A stretch of DNA of 26,137 nucleotides from CAYFVR01 sp964346545 (GTDB lineage: Bacteria; Desulfobacterota; Desulfobacteria; Desulfobacterales; Desulfococcaceae): positions 1-26,137 of the forward strand of contig CAYFVR010000025.1 in the NCBI GenBank assembly GCA_964346545.1. Direction: 5' to 3'. The stretch's first letter is position 1, and every line of letters starts with the position of its first letter. The position numbers and the translations under genes are program-made. This document shows positions 1 to 6,781 of the stretch, piece after piece. Under the pieces are notes generated by a model. The model was not told where the DNA came from. It did not search any database and saw only the letters and a list, made by a program, of their open reading frames with translations.

Positions 1-60
1 GATCGAGCTCGCCGCGCGCGCAGGTGAGCACCGTGCAGGGCTCGTCCGCGAGCCCGACTG

Positions 61-375
61 ATGGGGCTGGACCGGCGGGTGGGCATGTTGTGGCTCACCG
101 CCGGGCTCTTCGGGATCGCCTACGGCGGGGCGGTCATCGTCGAGGAAGCGCGGGAGAGCGGCCTGAACGAAGAAAGCCTGACCCGGCTACACCTGTCCAT
201 CGGCATCAACCACGCCATGATCGAAGACCCGGCGCTCTTCCTGCCGCTGGGCGTCGGCGCGTTCTGGTTGTGGATTCCCCGGCTGATCGCGGCCATCGTC
301 GCCGTGCGGCTGCTGGATTTGTGGAACTGGGCGGCGCGGCGGCGGGCGGAAAGGGCGGCGGCCTCGGTGTCGTGA
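61..375 (+). CDS. Nucleoside-recognition (Gate) domain membrane protein, probably only the C-terminal part
   Basis: This 104-residue, strongly hydrophobic protein has two membrane stretches (about residues 8-27 and 55-85). The text GIAYGGAVIVEEA, then INHAMIEDPALFLPLG and WIPRLIAAIVAVRLL, matches my memory of the second half of Gate/nucleoside-recognition inner-membrane proteins. The chosen ATG overlaps the stop of a fragment in another frame (TGATG at 59-63), which would allow coupling, but I see no clear ribosome site. In the family this domain starts further upstream than Met1, and a TGA at 25-27 closes the same frame, so the gene may be 5'-truncated, frameshifted or split in two. What it transports or senses is unknown. 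The family call is fairly sure; the start is not. Confidence 0.6.
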   Translation: MGLDRRVGMLWLTAGLFGIAYGGAVIVEEARESGLNEESLTRLHLSIGINHAMIEDPALFLPLGVGAFWLWIPRLIAAIVAVRLLDLWNWAARRRAERAAASVS

Positions 376-493
376 GAATGGGTCTTTCGGTTACCGCGAA
401 TAGCCATTCGCCACGGCTGCGGAATGTTTTATTTATCGGGCCGCTGGAATCTGGTCTTCGGAAGACGCCTCTCCGCAGAGGAAATTAAACCAT

Positions 494-1000
494 TCATTCC
501 TCTCCAGCCAAAACCAGCGCCCGGTTTATCAGGGCGAGGCTTAACCGAATCCCGCCCTTTTGCAACTGCCGAAGCCATGGCCTTACTTCTTCCACATATC
601 CTTCCGCTTTGGCCCGCAATAGAATACCAACTGTTCCCGTTACCTTGAGCTTCAATCTCTGAGCATGGCGACGCCCCAAACGTTCATCCAGTAAAATTAA
701 TCCCGCCTTTTTCTCTTGAGCCAAGGCAATGACTTCGGCTTCACCTCGATCCAAATCACTCAACAGGTCGGCTCTACCAGAATCGGTTAGTGGCAAGGCT
801 TGAATGTAGGTCAAATCGGCCAATTCCCTGGCCCCCGCTCGTTTCCCGCCCCGCAAAATTTCCGATTCTACGGCCACGGGGATAAACACCTTCCCGTACA
901 GCATTTTCAGCAGTTCAAGCTGGCCAATCAGGGACAAGGAAATGATCGGGGTCGCGTTGCTGATGACCAAACCCGATTCGTTAGGCGTTGGCAAAATCAT
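494..1000 (-). CDS. DUF3368-type PIN-domain toxin of a type II toxin-antitoxin pair
   Basis: This is a PIN-fold ribonuclease-like protein of about 168 residues. VISNATPIISL near the N-terminus carries the first acidic-site Asn/Asp region typical of DUF3368. DRGEAEVIALAQE holds the central Glu, and LILLDERLGRR holds the C-terminal Asp of the PIN active site. DUF3368 proteins usually pair with UPF0175 antitoxins, and one lies directly upstream here. The ATG at 1000 overlaps the antitoxin end by 20 nt. A TTG at 970, 10 nt after the antitoxin stop, would put the conserved VISNATP at the very N-terminus, as in the family, so it is a real alternative. GC content is visibly lower than in the flanking core genes, which suggests transfer. 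Cleavage of RNA is inferred from the family only. Confidence 0.85.
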   Translation of the reverse strand: MILPTPNESGLVISNATPIISLSLIGQLELLKMLYGKVFIPVAVESEILRGGKRAGARELADLTYIQALPLTDSGRADLLSDLDRGEAEVIALAQEKKAGLILLDERLGRRHAQRLKLKVTGTVGILLRAKAEGYVEEVRPWLRQLQKGGIRLSLALINRALVLAGEE

Positions 1001-1238
1001 CTTCCAACTCATCCGGGTCAACACCAATTGGCGACAAATCGAATTTGGCCAACTCGAACATAAAGGCGACCCTTTCCATCCCGGCCAACTGAGCAGCCAT
1101 TCCGGTGCTGATGCGGCCTTGCTCATAGAGTTTCACCGCAAGCAGCAGACGTGCTTCCGCTTCAAAATGTTCCGGACTCGACTTCAAAGAGAGCAGCAAG
1201 TCTTCCGAATAAGGAATGGTAAGCTGATGGGTAGTCAT
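981..1238 (-). CDS. UPF0175 family antitoxin
   Basis: This 85-residue protein starts MTTHQLTIPYSEDLLLSL. It continues through EAEARLLLAVKLYEQGRISTGMAAQLAGMERVAF, the compact helix-turn-helix-like core of UPF0175, and ends in an acidic tail (DPDELEDDFANA). In this family the core helices usually bind the operator DNA and the tail neutralises the PIN toxin. The ATG at 1238 was chosen because AAAGGTGA lies 8 nt upstream (1253-1246); the frame stays open upstream but that part has no family resemblance. The toxin gene overlaps or directly follows the stop. Autoregulation of the pair is expected from the family but no operator could be pinned down. The identification is strong; activity is untested. 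Confidence 0.85.
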   Translation of the reverse strand: MTTHQLTIPYSEDLLLSLKSSPEHFEAEARLLLAVKLYEQGRISTGMAAQLAGMERVAFMFELAKFDLSPIGVDPDELEDDFANA

Positions 1239-1384
1239 CTCATTTTCACCTTTATTTGACATCCCAAAAAGTGGTTGGAAAGCTCCATGCCCGAGGGGAC
1301 GAACTACGCCAATCCCCCGCCAGATAACAACAAACGAGCCAAAGAATGCCTGTTCAGGGGCGCCGGCTTGTTGGACGGGGTCTT

Positions 1385-2338
1385 CTATTTTCGACGACAA
1401 CCGTCGCCGAAAAATTGGATGATCCGCCCAAACACGACTCGGCCAAGGGGCAAATCGGAACTTGCCCCCCGGGCCCCTGGATATACGCTCATCGCGGTCA
1501 CCGTGACCAAAATCAGTGCCATGCCGAAGATTTGCAGGCCCGCCAGGTTTTCATTTAACACCACGACGCCGAACAGCGCCGCCGTGACGGGTTCCACCAT
1601 GGCGACAATCGAGGCCACGGCCGGCGCGGTGTGATTCAGACCGACGATGTAAAGAACGAACGACAACCCCGCGCCAAACACCCCCAACGCCGCGAACAAG
1701 GGCCAATCCGGCGTGCTCGGGACCGCGACAATCTGATCGGCATCGCCGGGCCAGACGAGGATGGCGGCAAGCGCCGCGAAAGCGATCACGAGAATGGCCT
1801 GGGGGCTGCCGTGGGGGGCCGCATACTTGAAGCCAAAAATGAACACCGCGTAGGAAAATCCGGCCAGCAGCCCGGCCCCCACGCCAATCGGCGTGACGCC
1901 GCCCGCGCCGATGTCGTAAATACCCGTAAGCAAGACGATCCCAATCATCACCACCGAAATCGCGGCCCACTTCATTGGCGTGGGACTTTCGAGCTTGAGC
2001 GCGAAGGACAAGAGATAGACGAAAATGGGCGCGCAGTACATCAAGGTGGCCGCCACCGCGACGCTGCCCTCCGCGATGCTCACGAAATAGAACGAGAAAT
2101 TGCCGGCCACGCCGAGGCCGGCCACCGTCGACCAGAACCACATTCGGCCGATGGCCAATCCGCTGCCGCGCGGGCGCAACGCCAGCCAGACGACAACGAC
2201 CAGCAACCCGATCGCGCCCCGGTAGAACGACACCACGAAGGCATCCCATCCGTCGGCCATGAGAATGGCCCCGATCCCGCCCGACAAGCCCCAGAACAAC
2301 GCCGCCAAGGCCACCAACGCCGTACTCGCGACCGTCAT
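1385..2338 (-). CDS. EamA/DMT superfamily transporter
   Basis: This 317-residue integral inner-membrane protein has about ten transmembrane helices arranged as two EamA repeats. The first repeat starts at LVALAALFWGLSGGIGA; the second contains GLLAGFSYAVFIFGFKYA. The segment AVASIVAMVEPVTAALFGVVVLNE near the C-terminus is the hallmark end of the second EamA domain. Such proteins export or import small metabolites such as amino acids; the substrate cannot be read from sequence. The ATG at 2338 has AAGGAG 5 nt upstream, so the start is secure even though the frame is open further up. The gene stands alone, with 146 bp to the TA pair and 403 bp to thiD. The last 30 residues are hydrophilic and variable. 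Confidence 0.9.
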   Translation of the reverse strand: MTVASTALVALAALFWGLSGGIGAILMADGWDAFVVSFYRGAIGLLVVVVWLALRPRGSGLAIGRMWFWSTVAGLGVAGNFSFYFVSIAEGSVAVAATLMYCAPIFVYLLSFALKLESPTPMKWAAISVVMIGIVLLTGIYDIGAGGVTPIGVGAGLLAGFSYAVFIFGFKYAAPHGSPQAILVIAFAALAAILVWPGDADQIVAVPSTPDWPLFAALGVFGAGLSFVLYIVGLNHTAPAVASIVAMVEPVTAALFGVVVLNENLAGLQIFGMALILVTVTAMSVYPGARGASSDLPLGRVVFGRIIQFFGDGCRRK

Positions 2339-2741
2339 TTGATCTCCTTGGTGAAGGGTGAAATTGAGGAAGTGGGTGGTGGCGAGTTGCGGATCGTTAT
2401 GCAACCCTTCTGACCATTGGCGCGTTCTGTTTGTGGGCGCCTCTGCGGATCGCGGTCTTCGAGAACTCACGATTTGAGGAGCCGCGGGACGGGGGCGACG
2501 AGGAAAAAGGCGGGACATGCGGCGGCTTCTGCCTCGTGAAAACTTCTCAGAACAAACCGGCCTCTATCATACCTTCTCGTTCCGTCACTCGCTCTTCGTC
2601 ATTGAACCGGAATATTTTCACGGTCGTTCTTGCCTCCGCTGTCGTTCGGCTGGCCAATGCTCTTCCTGCGAATCAGTGATTGGCCGGTTTTCGACTAAAA
2701 TTCGGTTTCCAAGGCGGAAAGCGGATCGCTCCAAATCCCCC
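2339..2741. other. Intergenic stretch without a recognisable gene
   Basis: About 400 bp lie between the EamA transporter start and the thiD stop. Short open frames exist on both strands but none has a ribosome site, recognisable domain or plausible composition. I see no clear hairpin plus T-run, repeat or RNA gene. The AAGGAG site of the transporter lies at its left edge. Confidence 0.6.
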
Positions 2742-3545
2742 CTACAACCCCGCCCTCCGATACAAATCAAAAAAATGATTTGTCGGCCCATGCCCCCCGC
2801 CCAGGGGAAAGGAATTGGCGATGGCCCCGCTGATGTAGTTCTTCGCCCGCTTCACCGCCTCGAAAAACGGATACCCCAGCGCCCGGTTCGCGGCGATGGC
2901 CGATGAAAAGGTGCAGCCGGTTCCGTGGGTGTTGGGCGTCTCGATCCGGTCCACCGACAGATCCTGGAATTCTTTCCCGTCGTAGAGAACATCCACCGCC
3001 GTCTCGCCTTCCAGGTGGCCGCCCTTCACCACCACCGTGGACGCCCCCAGGTCCATGATCTCCCGGGCCGCGTCCCGCATGGCGTCCAGACTTCGGAGGT
3101 CCCGCTTCACCAACACCTCCGCCTCGAACAAATTGGGCGTCACCGTCTCCGCCAGCGGAAACAGATGGCGCACCAGCGCCTCCCGGGCCTCCTCCCGCAG
3201 CAGCGGATAGCCGCTTTTGGAAATCATCACCGGGTCCAGCACCACCGGGGGACGGCGGGCGATCTCCGACAGAGCCCCCGCCACCGCCTCGATCAGCGGA
3301 ATGCTGGACACCATGCCGATCTTCACCGCATGAACCGGGATGTCCTCGAAAATGCACGAAATCTGCCCGGACACGATGTCGGGCCGCATTTCCTGGATAT
3401 CGTAAACCTTTTGCGTGTTCTGGACGGTGACGGCGGTGATGGCGCTCATGCCGAAGACGCCGAGGGCCTGGAAGGTTTTGATGTCGGCCTGGATGCCGGC
3501 GCCGCCGGAGCCGTCGGAGCCGGCGATGGTGAGGGCGGTTTTCAT
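2742..3545 (-). CDS. thiD: Hydroxymethylpyrimidine / phosphomethylpyrimidine kinase
   Basis: ThiD phosphorylates HMP and then HMP-phosphate with ATP to give HMP-PP, the pyrimidine half of thiamin. The 267-residue length is normal. The ribokinase-like fold shows the substrate motif AGSDGSGGAGIQAD (8-21), PVVLDPVMISKSG (100-112), TPNLFEAEVL (136-145) and the anion-hole/catalytic motif NTHGTGCTFSSA (205-216, with C211). The ATG at 3545 has AGGGAG 6 nt upstream; the longer frame lacks family similarity. It stands alone, divergent from the crotonase gene. No TPP riboswitch core could be recognised in the 314-bp upstream region, and no other thiamin gene is in the window, so it may serve salvage as well as synthesis. 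Confidence 0.95.
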   Translation of the reverse strand: MKTALTIAGSDGSGGAGIQADIKTFQALGVFGMSAITAVTVQNTQKVYDIQEMRPDIVSGQISCIFEDIPVHAVKIGMVSSIPLIEAVAGALSEIARRPPVVLDPVMISKSGYPLLREEAREALVRHLFPLAETVTPNLFEAEVLVKRDLRSLDAMRDAAREIMDLGASTVVVKGGHLEGETAVDVLYDGKEFQDLSVDRIETPNTHGTGCTFSSAIAANRALGYPFFEAVKRAKNYISGAIANSFPLGGGHGPTNHFFDLYRRAGL

Positions 3546-3859
3546 GAGGCGCTCCCTGGGTGGATGGAAGGTTTCGGGGCCGCATGATATCGCGGGCCGT
3601 TCAAAATTCAAGAAATTTCTGGCGTTTTTCCCCGAGACCTCCCGTCGCTTCCCGCAGGGGGTTTTCGAATCCGTCGGATGTCCCGGAAAGCCTTGACGCT
3701 CCCCCCGGCTTCTGAAAAAAGAGATCCGTTCGCGCCCCGTCGCGATCCGGTTTTTTCGGAAGCGGTTCGGCGCGATTCCCGGACGGAGGGACGAACACCG
3801 TTTCCGCCGGAAACATTCACACGGCCGCGCCCGAAAGGGGTCGGCGGGAGGAGGCAGAT
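3546..3859. other. Divergent intergenic region between thiD and the crotonase gene
   Basis: These 314 bp must hold the promoters of two divergent genes. TTGACG at 3693-3698 resembles a plus-strand -35 box, but no fitting -10 follows at 16-18 nt. Ribosome sites sit at both edges: AGGGAG for thiD and GGAGG for the plus-strand gene. No gene, riboswitch fold or repeat was recognised. Confidence 0.5.
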
Positions 3860-4651
3860 ATGACTTTTTCGGAAATTCTCTGGGAAGTGGACGGCGGGGT
3901 GGCCACCGTGATCCTGAACCGTCCCGACACCCGAAACGCCATCACCGGCGAGGCCATGATCGCCGACATCGAGGCCGCCTGCGCCGCGGTCAACGCCGAT
4001 CCGGCCATCAAGGTGATGATCCTCACCGCCGCCGACCCGGCCTTCAGCAGCGGCGGCAACGTCAAGGACATGCAGGACGGCAAGGAGATGTTCGGCGGAA
4101 CCCCGGCGGAGCTGCGGGAGAACTACAAAAAATTCATCCACCGGATTCCCAAGGCGGTCACCGGCGTGGCCGTGCCGACCATCGCCGCCGTCAACGGCGC
4201 GGCCGTGGGCGCGGGCTGCGACCTGGCCCTGATGTGCGACATGCGCGTCGCCTCCGAAAAGGCCAAGTTTACCGAGTCCTTCATCAATCTGGGCATCATT
4301 CCGGGAGACGGCGGGGCGTTTTTCCTGCCCAAGCTGGTGGGCATGGCCCGGGCCTGCGAGCTGACCTTCACCGGCAAAGTGGTGAAGGCCGACGAAGCCC
4401 TGGAAATGGGCATGGTCAATTCCGTGGTTCCCCACGAGCGGCTCATGGCGAAGACCCGGGAGTTGGCCGACGAAATCGCCACCAAGCCGGCTCACGCCCT
4501 GCGGATGGCCAAGCAGTTGCTCTACATGGGCCAGCGGGTTTCCCTGCCCGACCTGCTGGACCAGTCCGCCGCGTTCCAGGCCCTTTGCCATTCCACCGAG
4601 GAGCACAAGGGGTTGGTGCGGAAGATGGTGGAGAAGACCTCGAAGAAATGA
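3860..4651 (+). CDS. Enoyl-CoA hydratase/isomerase (crotonase) family protein
   Basis: This 263-residue crotonase-fold acyl-CoA enzyme shows TVILNRPDTRNAIT (16-29), the first oxyanion-hole segment AFSSGGNVKDM (61-71), the second NGAAVGAGCDLALMCDMRVA (112-131), IIPGDGGAFFLPKLVG (146-161) and the C-terminal KPAHALRMAKQLL. Compared with rat mitochondrial hydratase, the two catalytic glutamates are not conserved: E144 aligns with D121 and E164 with F141. An Asp (D150) follows the second site in PGDGG. It may therefore be an isomerase, a thioesterase-like or other crotonase activity rather than a classic hydratase. The start has GGAGG 7 nt upstream. It is a single-gene unit closed by a strong terminator at 4805-4848. 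Family certain, reaction open. Confidence 0.9.
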   Translation: MTFSEILWEVDGGVATVILNRPDTRNAITGEAMIADIEAACAAVNADPAIKVMILTAADPAFSSGGNVKDMQDGKEMFGGTPAELRENYKKFIHRIPKAVTGVAVPTIAAVNGAAVGAGCDLALMCDMRVASEKAKFTESFINLGIIPGDGGAFFLPKLVGMARACELTFTGKVVKADEALEMGMVNSVVPHERLMAKTRELADEIATKPAHALRMAKQLLYMGQRVSLPDLLDQSAAFQALCHSTEEHKGLVRKMVEKTSKK

Positions 4652-4670
4652 CCCCTCGTTATTTTTGTTT

Positions 4671-4756
4671 CTCGTTCCCAGGCTCCGCCTGGGAATGCCT
4701 TCCGCGAGGCTCCGCCTTGCGTGACACGGACACGGAAGGCGGAGCCTCGCAACGAG
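4671..4756. repeat. REP-like palindromic element
   Basis: CTCGTT (4671-4676) and AACGAG (4751-4756) bound the unit. Inside are a 7-bp hairpin, CCCAGGC-tcc-GCCTGGG (4677-4693), and a perfect 15-bp stem, 4704-4718 with 4736-4750, around a 17-nt loop. The GGCTCCGCC core occurs in both hairpins. The GTTCCCAGGCTCCGCCTGGGAA motif is, from memory, a common dispersed palindrome in delta-proteobacterial and planctomycete genomes. It lies in the gap between a gene end and its terminator, a usual REP position. Confidence 0.75.
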
Positions 4757-4804
4757 ATGGTTTTTTCGGGCGGGGTGCATCCATCTCTGAAAATCGCCAA
4801 AGCG

Positions 4805-4848
4805 AACGGGCCGTTCTCCATGGGGGAGAACGGCCCGTTTCCATTTTT
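4805..4848 (+). terminator. Rho-independent terminator of the crotonase gene
   Basis: A perfect 15-bp stem (4805-4819 with 4825-4839), rich in G and C, closes a 5-nt loop. It is followed after four bases by TTTTT (4844-4848) on the plus strand. It sits 150 bp after the crotonase stop, beyond the REP-like unit, and may also stop readthrough towards the convergent HD-domain gene. Confidence 0.8.
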
Positions 4849-4935
4849 ACGGTTTGCGGCCGATGTCGGATGCGCCTAAATCGATGGCGGGTATCCGCGG
4901 GGAACGCCGAGGAAACTCAGCCGATCCGTTCGGAA

Positions 4936-5499
4936 TCACCCCCCGTTTCCGTTCGCCTCGAACCGGTCGGCCCATCCCTTGAAAATCAGGGCTTTTTCCG
5001 GCCCGTGCCGCTCCAGGTCGGTCAGAATCCGTTTCAGGGAATTTTCCCGGTACACGGTCTGGCAGTCCTTGGAGTAAAATTTGTCCGCGTAGGCGATGAT
5101 CTCCTCCTCCAGGGTTTCCGGAACCATGTCCCGTTCGGGCAGGGGAAGTCGGTTGCGGCGGACCTCTTCCGCCGTGATGCCGACCCCCACGTGCCGTTCG
5201 CAAACCCGGGCGTGTCGGGGGAAGCCCCGTTCTCGAAGAATCTCGCCGCCTTCCACCCCGTGGCAAATGTACGGGCGGTCTCCGTGGCAGCAGAGCTTGG
5301 GCGCCTGGGTTTGATAAATGCCGATGTCGTGGAGCAGGGCGGCCTCCTCCAGGAACGCGCGGTCCACCGGGGTTCCGGACGGCAGCCGGTCGGCGATTTT
5401 CAACGCCTTTTCCGCAACCCGGCGGCTGTGTTCCACCAGCATGATATGCAATTCCGAGCCCGGCTCGTAAAGTTCGTCGATGATGTCGTGGGGATTCAT
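4936..5499 (-). CDS. HD-domain phosphohydrolase
   Basis: This 187-residue protein carries a full set of HD metal ligands: H24 in EHSRRVAEKAL, H57-D58 in ALLHDIGIYQ, H80 in ICHGVEG, H103 in CERHVG and D139 in IIAYADKFYS. The LLHDIG text is the HDIG form. Small stand-alone proteins like this hydrolyse phosphate esters of nucleotides or related molecules; the substrate is unknown. The start at 5499 (MNPHDIIDEL) fits the first helix of the domain, but its ribosome site is weak (GATGAG). An ATG further up at 5562 is possible but would add a low-complexity leader running into the inverted repeat. It is convergent with the crotonase gene and follows prfB on the same strand, separated by a MITE-like element. 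Confidence 0.85.
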   Translation of the reverse strand: MNPHDIIDELYEPGSELHIMLVEHSRRVAEKALKIADRLPSGTPVDRAFLEEAALLHDIGIYQTQAPKLCCHGDRPYICHGVEGGEILRERGFPRHARVCERHVGVGITAEEVRRNRLPLPERDMVPETLEEEIIAYADKFYSKDCQTVYRENSLKRILTDLERHGPEKALIFKGWADRFEANGNGG

Positions 5500-5520
5500 G
5501 GGATGCTCATCGGAAGGGCC

Positions 5521-5554
5521 CCGCCCGGCGGCCGAAAAAAAACCGCCGGGGCGG
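5521..5554. repeat. GC-rich inverted repeat with an A-run in its loop
   Basis: CCGCCCGGCGG (5521-5531) and CCGCCGGGGCGG (5543-5554) pair with one bulged base around a loop containing eight A. On the minus strand the loop is T-rich. It lies between prfB and the HD-domain gene. The position fits a terminator or processing signal, but the T-run is inside the loop instead of after the stem, so it is not a standard terminator. Confidence 0.35.
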
Positions 5555-5574
5555 GACGCCATGGGGGTTGGGCG

Positions 5575-5676
5575 CAATGCCGTTCATTTTGACGAAAATT
5601 TGTAGGGGCGAATTGCATTCGCCCTCGGAAAATCCGGCACATTCGTCCTTTGGAAACCCCAAAGTGAACGGTATTG
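5575..5676. mobile_element. MITE-like 102-bp element with 17-bp terminal inverted repeats
   Basis: CAATGCCGTTCATTTTG (5575-5591) on the plus strand matches CAATACCGTTCACTTTG on the minus strand (5676-5660) at 15 of 17 positions. Between them is a tight hairpin, GGGCGAAT-tgc-ATTCGCCC (5606-5624). There is no coding capacity. The right end is 3 bp from the prfB stop codon. A related 15-nt half site occurs at 21425-21439 in another intergenic gap. The structure is that of a non-autonomous element; the matching transposase is not in the window. Confidence 0.55.
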
Positions 5677-5679
5677 GGT

Positions 5680-6781
5680 TCAGGCCGGCTTGGCGGACAT
5701 CAGCACGCCCTCGATGAACGGGTCGATGTCGCCGTCGAGCACCGCGTTCACGTTGCCGACGTCCAGGCCGATCCGGTGGTCCTTGACCAGTTGATACGGG
5801 TGAAGCACGTAGGATCGAATCTGGCTGCCGAAGGCGATGTCGTCCTTGGTGGCGTTGATCTCCTCCTGCTCCGCCTCCCGCTTGCGCAATTCCATCTCGT
5901 AGAGACGGGATTTGAGCACCTTCATGGCCATCTCCTTGTTCCGGTGCTGGGATTTTTCCTGCTGGCACTGGACCACGATGCCCGAGGGATGGTGGGTGAT
6001 GCGCACCGCGCTGGAGGTTTTGTTGACGTGCTGGCCGCCGGCCCCGCTGGCCCGGAAGACGTCGATGCGCAGATCCTTCTCTTCGATCTCCACCTCGATG
6101 TCGTTGTCCACTTCGGGATAGATGTAGACCGAGGCGAAGGAGGTGTGCCGCTTTCCGCCGGCGTTGAAGGGCGAAATGCGCACCAGCCGGTGAATGCCCC
6201 GTTCCGATTTGAGATAGCCGTAGGCGAAGGGGCCTTCCGCCGTCAGGGTCACGCTTTTGATGCCGGCCTCTTCCCCGGGCTGATAGTCGATAATCTCGCT
6301 TTTGTAGCCCTTTTTCTCCACCCACCTTGCGTACATCCGGAAGAGCATTTCCGCCCAGTCCTGGGCCTCGGTGCCGCCGGCCCCGGCGTTGATGGAGACA
6401 ATGGCGTTGTTCTCGTCGGTTTCGCCCACCAGGGTCAGGGCCAGGGAATATTTATCGATCTTCTGGTCCAGCCGGCTTGCCTGGCGATCGGCCTCCGCCT
6501 CGGTGTCGGCGTCGTCCTCTTCCCGGGCCATCTCCAGCAGCGTTTCCACGTCCTCCAGCTCCGCCTTCAGGGCGTTGAATCGCTCCACCTTGTCCAGCAG
6601 CGACGACCGCTCCTTCATGATGGGCGCGGACGCCGCCGGATCGTTCCAGAAATCCTCCCGGGCCATGGCCGCGTCGATTTCGGCCAGTCTCAACTCCTTG
6701 CCGGGAAAGTCAAAGATACTCCTTGAGGTGATCCAGTTTCTGATGAATGTCCCGAATGGTCTGTTTGGTTTCCACGCTCAT
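5680..6781 (-). CDS. prfB: Peptide chain release factor 2, with programmed +1 frameshift
   Basis: RF2 releases finished peptides at UGA and UAA stop codons. The gene is read in two frames: 23 codons from ATG 6781 (MSVETKQTIRDIHQKLDHL...) reach an in-frame TGA at 6712-6710, then a +1 shift gives GAC TTT CCC and the remaining 343 residues. The total is 366 residues, almost the same as E. coli RF2 (365). The stop-recognition tripeptide SPF is at 203-205 and the peptidyl-hydrolysis motif GGQ at 248-250 in RASGAGGQHVNKT. GGAGGAG lies 9 nt before the ATG, and the start overlaps the lnt stop (ATGA), so both genes form an operon. The frameshift autoregulates RF2: low RF2 favours the shift. Translation of the long frame alone would miss the N-terminus. 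Confidence 0.95.
6706..6724 (-). promoter_or_regulatory. prfB programmed +1 frameshift signal
   Basis: On the minus strand, AAGGAG (6724-6719), TAT, then the slippery CTT TGA C (6715-6709). The order and the 3-nt spacing between the internal Shine-Dalgarno-like hexamer and CTT are the same as in the well-studied E. coli site (AGGGGG TAT CTT TGA C). The zero frame ends at TGA 6712-6710. Confidence 0.95.

Noticed and set aside
2..61. C-terminal fragment IELAARAGEHRAGLVREPD ending on the first gene's start codon
   Set aside because: Only 19 codons are inside the window and nothing identifies them; the stop/start overlap alone is weak support for a gene.
453..481. Two small palindromes after the toxin gene (GTCTTC-g-GAAGAC and CCTCT-ccgc-AGAGG)
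   Set aside because: Stems are 5-6 bp without a T-run on the minus strand, so a terminator call is not supported.
3546..3859. TPP riboswitch before thiD
   Set aside because: I could not find the conserved CUGAGA and ACCUGA-type core elements in the right order and strand.
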